Shown here piece by piece: positions 63,110-64,000 of a stretch of DNA of 64,000 nt. Location of the stretch: assembly GCF_900455735.1 (NCBI RefSeq), contig NZ_UAUI01000027.1, forward strand, positions 62,001 to 126,000, read 5' to 3'. Within the stretch, counting starts at the first letter, position 1. Every line of letters begins with the position of its first letter. The DNA is from Rhodococcus wratislaviensis. Its GTDB lineage: Bacteria; Actinomycetota; Actinomycetes; Mycobacteriales; Mycobacteriaceae. Made by a program: the position numbers and the translations under genes. The notes below the pieces were generated by a model. That model was given only the letters and a program-made list of their open reading frames with translations. It had not been told where the DNA came from and did no database searches.

Positions 63110-63514
63110 TCAGACTCGAGGGAGCCCCTGGCGTGGCGTCGCGATCGCGTCCAGGTACAGCCAATTGCCGTCCTCACGGACGAATCGGCTGTTCTCGTGC
63201 AGCGATTCGCGGTGGCCGTCCAGGACGTAGTGCGCGCGGAACTCGACGGTGCCGGTGGTGTCGAGCAGTCCGCCGCCGCTCGTGCCCAGGATGTCGAGGC
63301 GGGTCCAGCGCTGCTCCGGATCGAGGTCCAGGGTCCCGGGCCGCGTGCTCGGATGCCAGGTCGCGAGCAGGTAGTCGGCATCCAGGACGGCGAACGCGCT
63401 GAACCGGGATCGCATGAGGCGCTCGGCCGTGGGCGCCTTCGTCTCGCCGCGGTGATACCTCCCGCAGCACTCGTCGTACGGTTCACCGAGCAGGCAGGGG
63501 CATCGAACGGTCAC
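63110..63514 (-). CDS. YchJ-family (UPF0225) SEC-C-like protein
   Basis: 134 residues from the GTG at 63514. The N-terminus has RCPCLLGEPYDECCGRYH, a Cys/His zinc-binding motif of the SEC-C type. The rest is an NTF2-like fold: LMRSRFSAFAVLDADYLLATWHPSTRP and FVREDGNWLYLDA. The family is widespread with no defined role. Confidence 0.88.
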   Translation of the reverse strand: MTVRCPCLLGEPYDECCGRYHRGETKAPTAERLMRSRFSAFAVLDADYLLATWHPSTRPGTLDLDPEQRWTRLDILGTSGGGLLDTTGTVEFRAHYVLDGHRESLHENSRFVREDGNWLYLDAIATPRQGLPRV

Positions 63515-63534
63515 GGCTCCAGTATGGACGGCGG

Positions 63535-64000
63535 TCACACGAGCTTGTGGGTGCGGTCCTTCCAGTACGGCGCGCGGAGTTCCCGCTTGAGGATCTTGCC
63601 GGTGGGGTTGCGGGGCAGCAGGTCGACGACGTCGACCGTCGTCGGGCACTTGAACTTCGCCAGACGCTGGCGGGTGTAGTGGATCAGCTCGTCCGGTTCG
63701 ATATTCGTCCCGGTCACCGGCACGACGACGGCCTTGACCGTCTCACCCCAGTGATCGTCGGGCACGCCGATCACCGCTACCTCCGCCACGGCCGGGTGTT
63801 CGACGAGCACCCGTTCGATCTCGGGGGAGTACACGTTCTCCCCGCCGGTGATGATCATGTCCTTGAGCCGGTCCTCGATGAACACGAAACCGTCGGCGTC
63901 CGCACGGCCCATGTCGCCGCTGCGCAACCACCCGTCGGCGGTGATGGCCTCCGCCGTCGCCTCGGGCTTGCCGAGATACCCGGGCGTGCGTTGTTCCGAA
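63535..64000 (-). CDS. Acyl-CoA synthetase (ANL), C-terminal fragment; N-terminus beyond window
   Basis: The minus-strand frame is open to the right edge: GYLGKPEATAEAITADGWLR, SGDMGRADADGFVFIEDRLKD (hinge), IITGGENVYSPEIERVL and the catalytic-lysine motif LPRNPTGKILKRELR near the end. This is a complete lid of a fatty-acyl or aryl-CoA ligase, in contrast to the lidless ANL gene at 36 kb. The substrate cannot be told from this part. Confidence 0.9.
   Translation of the reverse strand, partial: SEQRTPGYLGKPEATAEAITADGWLRSGDMGRADADGFVFIEDRLKDMIITGGENVYSPEIERVLVEHPAVAEVAVIGVPDDHWGETVKAVVVPVTGTNIEPDELIHYTRQRLAKFKCPTTVDVVDLLPRNPTGKILKRELRAPYWKDRTHKLV

Overview
The window is about 64 kb of high-GC chromosomal DNA from a mycolic-acid actinobacterium, most likely Rhodococcus of the R. 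jostii/opacus/wratislaviensis group. Reasons: the three-domain actinobacterial 2-oxoglutarate decarboxylase Kgd, many GTG starts, a GlgE-pathway trehalose synthase-maltokinase pair, a FadD15-like acyl-CoA ligase, an actinobacterial glutamate decarboxylase ending QHFAH, and dense fatty-acid and oxygenase metabolism. The genus is inferred from protein character, not from a search. I saw no rRNA, tRNA, insertion sequence, prophage or CRISPR array; both window edges cut a gene.

Layout. 1-6 kb: ParB-fold protein, metallophosphoesterase, SUFU-domain protein, CorA, PHP phosphoesterase with a small membrane protein, and malic enzyme behind a long leader. 6-10.7 kb: an OpuC/ProU-type compatible-solute importer (two permeases, ATPase, binding lipoprotein) with a second, divergent binding lipoprotein. 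10.7-14.8 kb: Baeyer-Villiger monooxygenase, SDR and esterase, divergent from a TetR gene with twin palindromes between them. 14.8-26.3 kb: a membrane protein, a small ATPase gene 8 nt behind kgd, kgd itself, a 1296-residue fused ABC exporter, and an ABC-2 permease/ATPase pair. 26.4-32 kb: glutamate decarboxylase with a natural six-histidine run, EcsC-like protein, AraC regulator, VOC protein, Xi-class GST-like reductase, GNAT. 31.6-43 kb: PadR-MFS efflux unit, FAD oxidase, enoyl-CoA hydratase, a truncated adenylate-forming enzyme, adenine deaminase, and a TetR-centred group (lactone oxidase plus amidase-like lipoprotein on one side, D-amino-acid-lyase-like protein on the other) carrying the same palindrome on both flanks. 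43-54.6 kb: nuclease-helicase fusion, lipase, FadD15-like ligase, hypothetical protein, phosphoribosyltransferase, nitrilase, DEAD-box helicase, secreted protein, DinB-like protein. 54.6-64 kb: arylsulfatase, treS-mak, an ABC exporter with a MerR/SoxR-type promoter, an AMIN-like lipoprotein, a YchJ protein, and the end of another acyl-CoA synthetase.

The genes that clearly work together are the osmoprotectant importer, the monooxygenase-SDR-esterase set (secondary alcohol to ketone to ester to acid plus alcohol), treS-mak (trehalose to maltose to maltose-1-phosphate), and the PadR- and TetR-controlled units. The most testable new observations are regulatory: a shared TGGAC-N4-GTCCA operator, twin CAATAG/CTATTG palindromes, a tandem PadR repeat, and a 19-bp-spacer promoter. 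Three proteins show unusual catalytic changes: an amidase lacking Lys and cis-Ser, an ANL enzyme lacking its C-terminal domain, and an ABC exporter with one degenerate ATP site. Nothing here is clearly a wholly new multi-gene system; this is mostly chromosomal core and metabolic DNA.
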